Assembly (NCBI GenBank): GCA_045653805.1
Contig: JAZOMF010000079.1
Coordinates: 1-64,000, forward strand
Direction: 5' to 3'
Length of the DNA stretch: 64,000 nt
Source: SVTX01 sp045653805
GTDB taxonomy: Bacteria > Bacillota > Clostridia > Oscillospirales > CAG-272
Shown here: positions 33,884 through 42,155 of the stretch, one piece after another
Position numbering within the stretch: position 1 is the first letter of the stretch
Layout: the number at the start of each line of letters is the position of its first letter
Notes under the pieces: model-generated
What the model saw: only the letters and a program-made list of their open reading frames with translations
Told to the model about the DNA's origin: nothing
Databases searched by the model: none
Translations under genes and position numbers: made by a program

Positions 33884-34567
33884 ATGAAAAAATTCGCAGT
33901 AGCAATAGACGGCCCAGGCGGAGCGGGTAAATCTACCATTTCCAAGGAGATCGCAAAGCGCCTCGGCATTATCTACGTTGATACCGGCGCTGTCTATCGT
34001 ACCGTAGGCTATTATGCCCGTGAAAACGGTCTTTCCGTAGAGGATAGCAAGGTCAGTGAGCTTATCACCCCCCTGCTCGATCAAATAAATATCGAAATAG
34101 CATACGTTGACGGCGCACAGCACGTCATTCTCAACGGCGAGGATTTGGGCGACAAGATCCGTCAGCCCGACATCTCTATGTACGCCTCGGCTTGCTCCTC
34201 TGTGGCAACGGTTAGAGCGTTTTTGCTGGAAGCCCAGAAGAAGCTGGCGAGAGAGAACAGTGTCATTATGGACGGACGTGACATCGGTACGGTTATCCTC
34301 CCCGATGCAGAGGTGAAGATATTCCTCACCGCCTCCGATGAGGCAAGAGCCACCCGCCGTTATAAGGAGCTTACCGAAAAGGGCAAGGAGGTTAAATATG
34401 AGGACGTTCTCCGTGAGCTTGTAGAGCGCGACAGAGCCGACTCCAGCCGCGCGGTAGCACCCCTCAAGCCCGCAGACGATGCTCACATTTTCGATAACTC
34501 CGGATATAACTTTGAGGAATCAGTAGAGTATATCATTAATCATATTAAGGGAAAAATCGGAGCATAA
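33884..34567 (+). CDS. cmk: Cytidylate kinase
   Basis: A 227-residue kinase phosphorylating CMP and dCMP. P-loop GPGGAGKSTISKEIAKRL at residues 9-26, DTGAVYR near 37, and DGRDIGTVILPDAEVKIFLTAS near 128 are the family signatures. Spaced six bases before plsC and then ispH-S1, an order common in Clostridia. Confidence 0.97.
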   Translation: MKKFAVAIDGPGGAGKSTISKEIAKRLGIIYVDTGAVYRTVGYYARENGLSVEDSKVSELITPLLDQINIEIAYVDGAQHVILNGEDLGDKIRQPDISMYASACSSVATVRAFLLEAQKKLARENSVIMDGRDIGTVILPDAEVKIFLTASDEARATRRYKELTEKGKEVKYEDVLRELVERDRADSSRAVAPLKPADDAHIFDNSGYNFEESVEYIINHIKGKIGA

Positions 34568-34572
34568 GAGAC

Positions 34573-35214
34573 ATGAAAACAAAGTTTTATATTTTCATAA
34601 GAGCTATCGTAGGCCCTCTTGCAACCTTTCTTTTCAGAATTAAGTTTCATGGCGCAGAGAATGAGCCGACCCAAGAGGAAGGCCCGTATATCGTCATCTG
34701 CAACCATATCTCCAATCCCGACCCCGTAATGATCTGCTCGGGACTTAAACATCAGCAGCCCAACTATATGGCTAAAAAGGAGCTTTTTAAGGTACCACTC
34801 TTGGGTCGCCTTGTAAAGGCTTTGGGCGCATATCCCGTAAACCGTGGCGGTGCTGACGTTTCGGCTATCAAGAACACTATTTCCATACTCAAAAGCGGCA
34901 GATGCGTGGGAATCTTCCCACAGGGTCACCGCGAGCCGGGCAAGACTCCTATGGAGGCAGACCTCAAGACAGGTGCGGCTATGGTGGCAGTTAAGGCGGA
35001 GGCTACTATTTTCCCTTGTTGCATAAAGACAAAGGATAATAAATTCAAGCTTTTCAGAAAAATCGACGTTTATTACGGCAAGCCCATCAAATTCGAGGAA
35101 CTGGGATATAACCACGAGGCTTCCGGTGAGTATATCAGAATAACCAATCTTATCTTCGACAGAGTTTGTGACCTCTACCGCGCGGCGGAGGAGGCAGAGA
35201 AGAGTGGTAAGTGA
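34573..35214 (+). CDS. plsC: 1-acyl-sn-glycerol-3-phosphate acyltransferase
   Basis: A 213-residue acyltransferase making phosphatidic acid at the membrane. The catalytic HX4D box is in CNHISNPDPVMI near 49, FPQGHRE near 115 is the glycerol-phosphate-binding block, and one hydrophobic N-terminal segment is present. Overlaps ispH by 11 bases. Confidence 0.93.
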   Translation: MKTKFYIFIRAIVGPLATFLFRIKFHGAENEPTQEEGPYIVICNHISNPDPVMICSGLKHQQPNYMAKKELFKVPLLGRLVKALGAYPVNRGGADVSAIKNTISILKSGRCVGIFPQGHREPGKTPMEADLKTGAAMVAVKAEATIFPCCIKTKDNKFKLFRKIDVYYGKPIKFEELGYNHEASGEYIRITNLIFDRVCDLYRAAEEAEKSGK

Positions 35215-37240
35215 TATTAAAGTAACGGTGGCAAAATCCGCAGGCTTCTGCTTCGGCGTGGCCCGTGCGGCGAGTGCCGTTGAAAATGAGATCAAAACCG
35301 CTCGCGCCGGCGAGCGCATCTTTACCCTCGGCAAGCTTATTCACAACGATACCTACAACGCGCGTCTGGCTTCAACGGGCGTTGGCGTTGCAGAGGTCCA
35401 CGATATCGAAAAGCTTTGTGCCCAGGCGAGGGAAGATGCACCTGTGAAGATCTTCGTAAGAGCTCACGGTATCACCAAGGAGACCGAGGATCTGCTCATT
35501 AAATGTGCAAAGGAAAATCAGCATTTTTCCTTCGTTGATTGCACCTGTGTTTTCGTGCAGAAGATACACAAAATCGTTGAGGAAAATAATGATCCCGATG
35601 GACTTTTATTGGTGCTGGGAAGTGCCGATCATCCCGAGGTAAAAGGATTTTGCTCAAGGTTTTTGGGCAGAGTTTTCGCCTTTGAAAAGGCAGAGGAGTT
35701 GGAAAGAGCAGTAGCATTAGAACAAGAAAATTTTGTGTGCACAAAAGCACCAATTTTGGTTGCTCAAACTACCCAAAATTTGGTAGAATGGGAGAAAACT
35801 AAAAAATTTACAAAATATCTATATACTAATGCTGCAATTTATGATACAATATGTAATGTTACGGAAAAACGGCAGACAGAGGCGGCAGAACTATCAAGGC
35901 AAAATGACCTTATGGTCGTAATTGGCAGTAAGGGAAGCTCAAATTCCGCAAAGCTTTACGCGATTTGTAAGGCGGAATGCAGGAATGCCATTATGATAGA
36001 AAATGTCGAGGAATTGAAGCCGCTCATTCCGTTCATCCACGAAAAAGTGGGAATCGTAGCGGGAGCGTCAACTCCCCACGATATAATTCAGGAGGTAGAA
36101 AAAACCATGAGCAAAGAGAATTTTGCAGAACTTCTCGAAACATCTTTCAAAACTTTAAATACAGGAGACGTTGTTACCGGCTATGTAACCGCAGTTAACG
36201 ATACCGAGCTTCAGCTTGACATCGGCGCAAAGGTTACAGGAATCATCAAGGCAGATAAGATAACAGATGATCCTTCTGCTAAGCTTACTGAGATGTTCAA
36301 GATCGGTGACGCTGTTGAGGCGTTTGTAGTACGTGTTAGCGATGTTGACGGCTTCGCAACACTTGACAAGAAGAGAGTAGACTCCGACAGAAACTGGGGT
36401 AAGATCGTTGCAGCTAAGGAAGCTGGCGAGATCCTTGAGGGTACCGTAATCGAGACCGTTAAGGGCAACGTAGGTGTTATCGTTCTTTGCGACAGCACTC
36501 GCGTATTTATCCACGCTTCTCAGACCGGCACTCCCAAGAATTCCAACCTCTCCGAGATGATCGGTAAGACCGTAAGCTTCAGACTTACTGAGGTTGAAAA
36601 CAAGAAGGCAAAGGGCTCCATCAGCTCCGTTCTCCGTGAGGAGAGAAAGAAGGCTGAGGCTGAGTTCTGGGCAAACATCGAAGAGGGCAAGCAGTACACC
36701 GGTACTGTTAAGAGCATGACTTCCTTCGGCGCATTTGTAGACCTTGGCGGTGTAGACGGTATGGTACACACCACAGAGCTTTCTTGGAAGAGAGTTAAGT
36801 CTCCTGCAGACGTAGTTGCTATCGGTGACGTTATCACTGTTACCGTTAAGAGCTTCGATGCAGAGAAGAAGAGAATTTCTCTTACATACAAGACCGAGGA
36901 GAACAATCCTTGGAACATCTTCAAGGCTAACTATGCAGTTGGCGACATCGTTTCCGTAAAGATCGTTAGCATGATGCCCTTCGGCGCTTTTGCAGAGATC
37001 GTTGACGGCGTAGATGGACTTATCCACATTTCTCAGATCTCCATGACCAAGATCGCAAAGCCCGCAGACGTTCTTGAGATCGGTCAGACCGTAGATGCAA
37101 AGATCGTTGAGGTTGATGATGAGAAGAAGAAGGTTAACCTTTCCATCAGAGTTCTCCTTGAGGAGGCTCAGGCTCTTCTCGAGGCTATGCCCGAGGAAGA
37201 AGCAGCTGAAGAGGTTGCTGAGGCAGCAGACGCTGAATAA
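35204..37240 (+). CDS. ispH: IspH-ribosomal protein S1 fusion (HMBPP reductase/S1)
   Basis: A 678-residue fusion. Residues 1 to about 285 are IspH, the [4Fe-4S] reductase that ends the MEP isoprenoid pathway, with cysteines in AGFCFGV (16), DCTCVFVQK (about 98; most relatives read DATCPFV) and DTICNVTEKRQ (about 195). From about 300 come four S1 RNA-binding repeats, the last two with the GAF pattern (SFGAFVDL, PFGAFAEI), then an acidic tail. The GTG at 35204 follows GGAGGAGG. The fusion is known in Clostridia. The IspH half contains an AT-rich patch near 35700-35880 unlike the codon-optimised S1 half. Confidence 0.95.
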   Translation: MVSDIKVTVAKSAGFCFGVARAASAVENEIKTARAGERIFTLGKLIHNDTYNARLASTGVGVAEVHDIEKLCAQAREDAPVKIFVRAHGITKETEDLLIKCAKENQHFSFVDCTCVFVQKIHKIVEENNDPDGLLLVLGSADHPEVKGFCSRFLGRVFAFEKAEELERAVALEQENFVCTKAPILVAQTTQNLVEWEKTKKFTKYLYTNAAIYDTICNVTEKRQTEAAELSRQNDLMVVIGSKGSSNSAKLYAICKAECRNAIMIENVEELKPLIPFIHEKVGIVAGASTPHDIIQEVEKTMSKENFAELLETSFKTLNTGDVVTGYVTAVNDTELQLDIGAKVTGIIKADKITDDPSAKLTEMFKIGDAVEAFVVRVSDVDGFATLDKKRVDSDRNWGKIVAAKEAGEILEGTVIETVKGNVGVIVLCDSTRVFIHASQTGTPKNSNLSEMIGKTVSFRLTEVENKKAKGSISSVLREERKKAEAEFWANIEEGKQYTGTVKSMTSFGAFVDLGGVDGMVHTTELSWKRVKSPADVVAIGDVITVTVKSFDAEKKRISLTYKTEENNPWNIFKANYAVGDIVSVKIVSMMPFGAFAEIVDGVDGLIHISQISMTKIAKPADVLEIGQTVDAKIVEVDDEKKKVNLSIRVLLEEAQALLEAMPEEEAAEEVAEAADAE

Positions 37241-37260
37241 TGCTTTGAATTATGATAATA

Positions 37261-37290
37261 AAACCCGAGGAAAAATCCTCGGGTTTTTTG
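37261..37290 (+). terminator. Terminator after ispH-S1
   Basis: AAACCCGAGG (37261-37270) pairs with CCTCGGGTTT (37277-37286), followed by a T-run. Confidence 0.9.
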
Positions 37291-37313
37291 TATTTCAATA
37301 AAGGGGACAAACA

Positions 37314-37345
37314 AAAAGCCCTTCACCGAGGTGAGGGGCTTTTTT
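37314..37345 (-). terminator. Terminator of the minus-strand membrane protein gene
   Basis: AGCCC-TTCACC / GGTGA-GGGGCT stem flanked by A and T runs, ten bases beyond the stop codon at 37355. Confidence 0.8.
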
Positions 37346-37354
37346 GATACAAAA

Positions 37355-38431
37355 TTAAATGCTGCCGTAAAGCTTGTGGCGCTCGGTAAGGTAGTTAACG
37401 TCCTTAGCAAGCACGGAACTGTTTACGTTAGACTTTCTCAAGAGAGCATTCTGCTCAGTAACACCGGTGCGGAGAGCGTCTGCCTGAGCGGAAGCGGCTG
37501 CAGAAGCCTCTCGGATAGCATGTACGGTAGAAGCATTGCTCTTTTCGATTCTGCTGCCAAGAGCCTCCATATGTGCGCCAATCTGTGCGCCCAGCATGCC
37601 GATGCTGTCGGTAAGAGTACGCTGAACCTCCTTGGAGGCGTTGTCGATAGCCGAGAGAATATCCTGATGACGGAGCTCTGCGCCAAGGATCTCAAGCGCC
37701 TTAGGAAGAGTGTCTGCACGGTTGGTTTCGTAAACGTAAATAAGGTAGTCTACGTTGCCCCAGTCGCGGTTGTCAAGAGTGTCGTTGTAGTTTGCGTAGG
37801 TCGCATCGTAAAGAGCCTTGCTCTTTTCAGCACAATCCTTACAGATAGCCTTGAATTCGGTGTAGTACTGATCATATTCAGCCTCTTCCTTTGCCAGCTC
37901 TGCGGAAAGGGCATCAAGCTCGGCCTTGCGCTCGTTAAGTTGCTTATCAAGGGACATGAGCTCGTTGAGAACAAGCTTGCGCGCACCCTTGGAGAGCCCC
38001 TTTTTCAAAAGGTTGATGCCGACGATAAGCATAGCAAAAATAATACCGAATCCGATGAAAAATCCCGCAAGCGCAATGGCTAAATTACCAAAGCTCATAA
38101 CGAGAGCCAATATAAATGTAAAGGGAAGTATAGACAACAAGCTGACTACAGAAAGAACAGCGCCGATAATAATATTGCGGATCATAGCTGCTTTATCTAT
38201 GGCTGCCTTGGCATCAAGCAATTTCTTCTTTGCAGAAAGGTCATCGTATCTCCTCTGGAGATCATTTTTGCGATATTGCTTAAGCTCAATGCTCTCGCGC
38301 ATGCCGCTTTCTTTACTTTCTGCAGCTCTCAGGCGGTCAGCCTCATCCGAAAGCATGGAAAGGCAGGTCTTAAGACCGTATAGCCCGATTACAAATTCTT
38401 TGTTAGCATCTGTCATAGTGTTAAATGACAT
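37355..38431 (-). CDS. Unknown membrane protein with coiled coils
   Basis: A 358-residue protein I do not recognise. An N-terminal charged coiled-coil stretch (about 30-85) leads into two closely spaced transmembrane helices (about 90-112 and 118-140, ending INLLKKGLSKG), followed by a second coiled coil (about 150-195) and a C-terminal half rich in Ala, Leu and charged residues with several TLTDSIGMLG and AHMEALGSRIEKS amphipathic stretches. Monocistronic, with its own promoter and terminator. Topology suggests a membrane hairpin with both long arms on one side, possibly a scaffold or chemoreceptor-like stalk. Confidence 0.7.
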   Translation of the reverse strand: MSFNTMTDANKEFVIGLYGLKTCLSMLSDEADRLRAAESKESGMRESIELKQYRKNDLQRRYDDLSAKKKLLDAKAAIDKAAMIRNIIIGAVLSVVSLLSILPFTFILALVMSFGNLAIALAGFFIGFGIIFAMLIVGINLLKKGLSKGARKLVLNELMSLDKQLNERKAELDALSAELAKEEAEYDQYYTEFKAICKDCAEKSKALYDATYANYNDTLDNRDWGNVDYLIYVYETNRADTLPKALEILGAELRHQDILSAIDNASKEVQRTLTDSIGMLGAQIGAHMEALGSRIEKSNASTVHAIREASAAASAQADALRTGVTEQNALLRKSNVNSSVLAKDVNYLTERHKLYGSI

Positions 38432-38491
38432 AGTTTGTTTCCTCCTCGTGTCTGAAAGCGGAATAAATCTACCCGCGCATATATTAATTTT

Positions 38492-38520
38492 AGTATAGCA
38501 TATATAGAAGTTTTTGTCAA
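38492..38520 (-). promoter_or_regulatory. Promoter of the coiled-coil membrane protein
   Basis: Minus-strand TTGACA (38520-38515), 17 bases, TATACT (38497-38492). Confidence 0.8.
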
Positions 38521-38615
38521 CTTATCTGCCAAATTTTAGCGATAATTTAATTGAACTTGTGCGTTTTACGGCATATTGTATAAAAAATTAATTCTAACTT
38601 TTTTTCTGAAACCTA

Positions 38616-38644
38616 TTGCATTTTATAAAACTTTGTGATATAAT
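38616..38644 (+). promoter_or_regulatory. Promoter of tRNA-Val
   Basis: TTGCAT (38616-38621), 17 bases, TATAAT (38639-38644), 17 bases before the tRNA 5' end. Confidence 0.75.
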
Positions 38645-38661
38645 ATCAAAGTCGTCAATAC

Positions 38662-38738
38662 GGAGGCATAGCTCAGTTGGTTAGAGTACTTGCTTGACAT
38701 GCAAGGGGTCGCAGATTCGAGTTCTGCTGTCTCCACCA
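38662..38738 (+). tRNA. tRNA-Val (anticodon GAC)
   Basis: A 77-base tRNA with encoded CCA. Acceptor GGAGGCA/TGTCTCC pairs fully with one G-T wobble; the anticodon loop TTGACAT between CTTGC and GCAAG gives GAC; the T-loop reads TTCGAGT. Its last A is also the first base of the inverted-repeat element that follows. Confidence 0.93.
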
Positions 38739-38845
38739 AAAAGAAAAAAGAGGGTTTAGGCTCGTTCTCATAAGGATATTTAACACAATGTTTGTAGGGG
38801 TCGACGTCCTCGGCGACCCGCAATATACAAATTTCGGCAGAGAAC

Positions 38846-38874
38846 TTGTTTTCTCTGCCGATTTGTGTTATAAT
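38846..38874 (+). promoter_or_regulatory. Possible promoter inside the element
   Basis: TTGTTT (38846-38851), 17 bases, TATAAT (38869-38874). The -35 lies in a CGGCAGAGAA/TTCTCTGCCG hairpin. It could drive the gene at 39130, 255 bases downstream. Confidence 0.4.
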
Positions 38875-38885
38875 GGGGTTAGCAA

Positions 38886-39026
38886 AAAGCCTCCCTCCGA
38901 GAGGGAGGTGGCACGGCATAGCCGTGACGGAAGGAGCCTGCGTAACTTGGGGCTTGTGCTTACTTTATTGTAACGCACTCTCCCTCACCCGACTTTGTCG
39001 GGAGCTCCCTCCCGGAGGGAGCCTTT
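38886..39026. repeat. Inner inverted pair of CCTCCCTC hairpin repeats
   Basis: Left copy 38886-38936: hairpins CCTCCCTC/GAGGGAGG and CACGGC/GCCGTG. Right copy, inverted, 38978-39026: hairpins GCTCCCTCC/GGAGGGAGC and CCCGAC/GTCGGG. The order (outer hairpin, then a second hairpin, then a GGAG-rich tail) is the same in both although the second stem differs in sequence. This repeat type is common between genes of gut Clostridia. No open frame is supported here. Confidence 0.7.
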
Positions 39027-39129
39027 GGGTTCGTGCAACCTCAGGGGTATGGGCTTTGCCCGATGTGCCTTTGTAATACAAAGGCGAAACTTGCGATAAA
39101 TAGATTTAAGTTTATGATAGGGGATATTT

Positions 39130-39618
39130 ATGACGAGAACCAATATTTTGGCTTCTATGCTATATCGAATAGCGGTAAGTTTAAAAAACATGAACTTCAG
39201 CAAATTAGTATGGAAACATAATCGAGAAAAATTGATATCTACTCTTTCCGCAATGCAATTCATCACCGGGTGTATTGGCTTAAAAAACATATCTCTTACA
39301 CAAACCGAAGAAATTATTTCCATTTTATCCACATCGTACGGTTGCTACAAAGATGAGCTTTCAAATTCCTTAAAAGAGGCTACCGCTATGTCTGATTATT
39401 CTGATGAATACGAAGAATTGCTTTTTGATATGCATTTTATCTTATCCGAATGTATCAATAACGCAGTAGAAAGAAAAAAAGGTTATGTTAGCACTATTAG
39501 TCGATATATAAAGGCTTTTCATAATTATCCGAGAGCTTTTTTGTCACTTGATGATAAATCAAAGATTTCTCCCACAGATGCCATTGAATATTCAAAATCA
39601 TATTTGAAACTTGATTAA
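39130..39618 (+). CDS. Hypothetical protein carried in the inverted-repeat element
   Basis: A 162-residue, mainly helical, AT-rich protein with no motif I recognise and no signal peptide or membrane segment. The ATG follows AGGGGAT at about eight bases, and a terminator-like hairpin lies just after the stop. A different frame (39112-39221, beginning MIGDIYDENQYFGF) also has natural-looking codon use and ends inside this gene, so an upstream frameshift is possible. It is the only gene in the element, but nothing links it to transposition. Confidence 0.6.
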   Translation: MTRTNILASMLYRIAVSLKNMNFSKLVWKHNREKLISTLSAMQFITGCIGLKNISLTQTEEIISILSTSYGCYKDELSNSLKEATAMSDYSDEYEELLFDMHFILSECINNAVERKKGYVSTISRYIKAFHNYPRAFLSLDDKSKISPTDAIEYSKSYLKLD

Positions 39619-39623
39619 AGATT

Positions 39624-39660
39624 AACCCCGGCAGACAAAAATCTGTCGGGGTTATCTCTT
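39624..39660 (+). terminator. Terminator-like hairpin after the element gene
   Basis: AACCCCG-GCAGA and TCTG-T-CGGGGTT form a stem six bases after the stop codon, followed by a weak T-rich tract. The remaining gap to 39940 holds the right inverted repeat and then AT-rich sequence in which I see nothing definite. Confidence 0.6.
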
Positions 39661-39939
39661 TGTTTTCTGTGGATCAATTTTGGGTCTTAACGGGTCGCCG
39701 AGGACGTCGACCCCTACAAGGAGGAATCCAACATCCTTATGAGAAGTAGCCTTTATCCCTCTTTTTTCTTTTTGCCGAAAGCAAAAACAACGAAGAATCT
39801 CTCAAATGCTTGCATTTGACCGCTTTGCGGAATTGTAACGTTTATATAAATTTGGATACTTCTGCGAAAAAAAGGAAGATTTAACAGAAATTTAATAAAA
39901 ATATGTTATAGTGTAAAAAATGATAAAAAAGGAGTCCTT

Positions 39940-40803
39940 ATGTTAGAAAAGATCATTATTGCAAGCGACAGCACCTGTGATCTGGGGGCTGAGCTTATTG
40001 AAAAATACGGCGTTAAAATCCTTCCTCTTGGAGTTACTCTTGGAGAGAAGAATTACACCGACGGCGTTGATATTGACCCCGATATGATCTACGCCAATTA
40101 TGAAAAGACAGGTCAGCTTCCCAAGACCAGTGCGGTAAATCTCACCGATTTTGAGGATTTTTTTGAGGAGTATACAAATGAAGGCTATTCGATAGTTGTT
40201 TTCACTATCAGCTCGGAAATGTCGTCCACATATCATAATGCTCACTTGGCGGCAGAGGACTTCGACAACGTTTATGTTGTTGATACTCGCAATCTCTCCA
40301 CCGGCGGCGGACTTTTAGTTGCCACTGCTGCTGAAATGGCGAATAATGGCAAGAGTGCATACGAGATAGCGGAGGAGTGCCAAAGACTTGTAAATAACGT
40401 TGATGCTTCCTTCGTTATCGACAGTTTGGAATTTCTTCACAAGGGTGGCAGATGCTCGGCTCTTGCGGCATTCGGCGCAAATCTTCTTCAGCTCAAGCCC
40501 TGCATTACCGTCAAAAACGGCAAGATGAGTGTTAGCAAAAAGTATCGTGGAAGATTTGACGCAGTACTCTCTCAATATATCGATGACAGAATGAACTATC
40601 TCTCCGACATCTGCCTTGATAAGGTATTCGTGACCCACGCAGGATGCGACAAGGAGATCATCGATGCCTGTGTGAGCCGCGTTAAATCCATCGCACCCGA
40701 AGCAGAGGTGATGATCACCCGTGCGGGCTGCACAGTTTCCTCTCACTGTGGCAGAAACACCCTAGGCGTGCTCTTTATCAGAAAAACACCCATAAGCGAA
40801 TAA
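39940..40803 (+). CDS. degV: DegV-family fatty acid-binding protein
   Basis: A 287-residue DegV (FakB-like) protein that binds a fatty acid for phosphorylation by a FakA-type kinase. N-terminal IIIASDSTCDLGAELIEKYGVKILPL, TSAVNLTDF near 66, FTISSEMSSTYHNA near 88, and the C-terminal VTHAGCDKE segment are diagnostic; the lipid-binding domain has LEFLHKGGRCSALAAFGANLLQLKP. AAGGAG precedes the ATG. Confidence 0.93.
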   Translation: MLEKIIIASDSTCDLGAELIEKYGVKILPLGVTLGEKNYTDGVDIDPDMIYANYEKTGQLPKTSAVNLTDFEDFFEEYTNEGYSIVVFTISSEMSSTYHNAHLAAEDFDNVYVVDTRNLSTGGGLLVATAAEMANNGKSAYEIAEECQRLVNNVDASFVIDSLEFLHKGGRCSALAAFGANLLQLKPCITVKNGKMSVSKKYRGRFDAVLSQYIDDRMNYLSDICLDKVFVTHAGCDKEIIDACVSRVKSIAPEAEVMITRAGCTVSSHCGRNTLGVLFIRKTPISE

Positions 40804-40813
40804 ACGCAAAATT

Positions 40814-40842
40814 AAAGCCCTTCACGAGAGTGAAGGGCTTTT
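40814..40842. terminator. Bidirectional terminator between degV and the GH88 gene
   Basis: AAAGCCCTTCAC and GTGAAGGGCTTT form an almost perfect stem with a short loop and flanking A and T runs. Confidence 0.9.
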
Positions 40843-40915
40843 TATATTTTCGGTGAATTATACTATCAAGTGCAACGCCAAAATAAAAGAGAAGTCGCCA
40901 TTTTTAAAAGTATAA

Positions 40916-42067
40916 TCAGATAGTCCAGGGATTAAATTCCGAGCCCTTGAGCTTGAGGATCGCCTCGGCGTAGAAGAAGTCACCGTAGATAATGGGGTGG
41001 CTCATACCGAAGTGGTACTCCTCCTTACCGCAATCAAGGAAGGCGTCGATATTGTCTTCCCAACGGCAGAAGCTCTTGTCCATAGCCTGGAGAGTTTTGA
41101 GAGCCGCCTTGAGATAAAGCTTTTTCTCATGCTCGGGGCAGTGCTTTGCGATCTCGATAAAGCCGCAGGATGCGACAGCGCCCGCAGTAGAATCGTACTG
41201 CACAGGTTCTGCGGGAGCGCGGAAGTCAACTAAAGGCAACCAATCCTCAACAGAGAGGTTAGCGATAAAGTCGTTTGCAACTTTCTTTGCGATATTGAGA
41301 TACTTTTCGTCCTTGGTGTGAGCATAAGCCAGTGCAAAGCCGTAAACAGCCCAGGATGCGCCGCGCGACCAAGTTGAGCCAACTGCATAGCCCTGACCGC
41401 GATGAGTGCCGGTCATCTCACCTGTCTCCACATCGTGGAAAACGATGTGATTTACGCTACCGTCCTGACGGATATGGTGCTCAGCAACCATATCAAGGTG
41501 AGAGAGCGCGATCTGTGCAAAACGATCGTCACCAACCTCGCGGCTTGCCCAGAAGAGGAGAGGAAGATTCATAAGACAGTCGATAATAGTCCAACCGTCG
41601 TTATTCTCCCCCTTCCACTCGCCGTTCCATGCGCGGATGTATCCGCCGTTGAGCTTGAAACGGGAAGCGAGGGTCATGGCGCAAAGAAGATCCTTGTTTC
41701 TTGCGTCCTTTTCGCCTGTGAGAGCGTATCTAGCGCCCGTCATAATGTGCCACATGAAGCCAACGTCGTGATGGAGCAGATCCATGTCATCAAAGCAAGC
41801 GTCCATCACCTTTTCGCAATTTCTTGCAGTGATTGCAAAATCCTCATTCCTTGTAGCCTCGTACATAAGCCACATGTAAGCACCCCAGAAGCCGTTGGTC
41901 CACATATGAGGATCCTTCGATTTGTCGGTGTGATTACCATTGGCATCGGTGGTATAGGGGATCTTGTTACGGCTCTTAACTGCCGCCGCAGATGCTTTCT
42001 TTTCGATCTTTGCCCAGGTTTCGTCGATCCAAGCCTGATTTTGAGCAATTATTTCATCATAATACAT
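40916..42067 (-). CDS. GH88 unsaturated uronyl hydrolase
   Basis: A 383-residue intracellular (alpha/alpha)6-barrel hydrolase that releases the 4,5-unsaturated uronic acid left by polysaccharide lyases. HHDVGFMWHIMTGARYALTG (about 95) and DCLMNLPLLFWASRE (about 150) carry the two catalytic-site aspartates; RGQGYAVGSTWSRGASWAVYGFALAY and VQYDSTAGAVASCGFIEIA follow. The ATG at 42067 has GGAGGA upstream. Last gene of the uronate operon, separated from kduD by a hairpin array. Glucuronyl or rhamnogalacturonyl specificity cannot be told. Confidence 0.88.
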   Translation of the reverse strand: MYYDEIIAQNQAWIDETWAKIEKKASAAAVKSRNKIPYTTDANGNHTDKSKDPHMWTNGFWGAYMWLMYEATRNEDFAITARNCEKVMDACFDDMDLLHHDVGFMWHIMTGARYALTGEKDARNKDLLCAMTLASRFKLNGGYIRAWNGEWKGENNDGWTIIDCLMNLPLLFWASREVGDDRFAQIALSHLDMVAEHHIRQDGSVNHIVFHDVETGEMTGTHRGQGYAVGSTWSRGASWAVYGFALAYAHTKDEKYLNIAKKVANDFIANLSVEDWLPLVDFRAPAEPVQYDSTAGAVASCGFIEIAKHCPEHEKKLYLKAALKTLQAMDKSFCRWEDNIDAFLDCGKEEYHFGMSHPIIYGDFFYAEAILKLKGSEFNPWTI

Positions 42068-42155
42068 TATTTTGTCCTCCAAAAAGGATATTTTTTGCCA
42101 AGCCAAAAATACGAGCTTGTAAGCTTAATATGGCTTTATCCTTTAAATGGTTATT

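Larger units (their letters stand above)
38738..39773. mobile_element. 1.04 kb element with 83-bp terminal inverted repeats abutting tRNA-Val
   Basis: The left end (38738-38820) and right end (39691-39773) are inverted copies of equal length. Three blocks are identical: an outer 17-base A/G-rich block, TTCTCATAAGGAT in the middle, and the inner 27-base GTAGGGG-family hairpin core; the links between differ. Inside are a second pair of inverted hairpin repeats (38886-38936 and 38978-39026), a promoter-like sequence and one gene of unknown function. No transposase or integrase is present, so it is either a non-autonomous element or a composite of intergenic repeats. No clear target-site duplication. 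Confidence 0.65.

Noticed and set aside
39112..39221. Alternative small gene (MIGDIYDENQYFGF...) overlapping the element gene
   Set aside because: Codon use is plausible but there is no ribosome site and it stops early; kept only as a hint of a possible frameshift.
38662..39773. Integrated prophage or ICE at tRNA-Val
   Set aside because: Just 1.04 kb, no integrase, no structural or transfer genes, and no duplicated tRNA 3' end at the far side.
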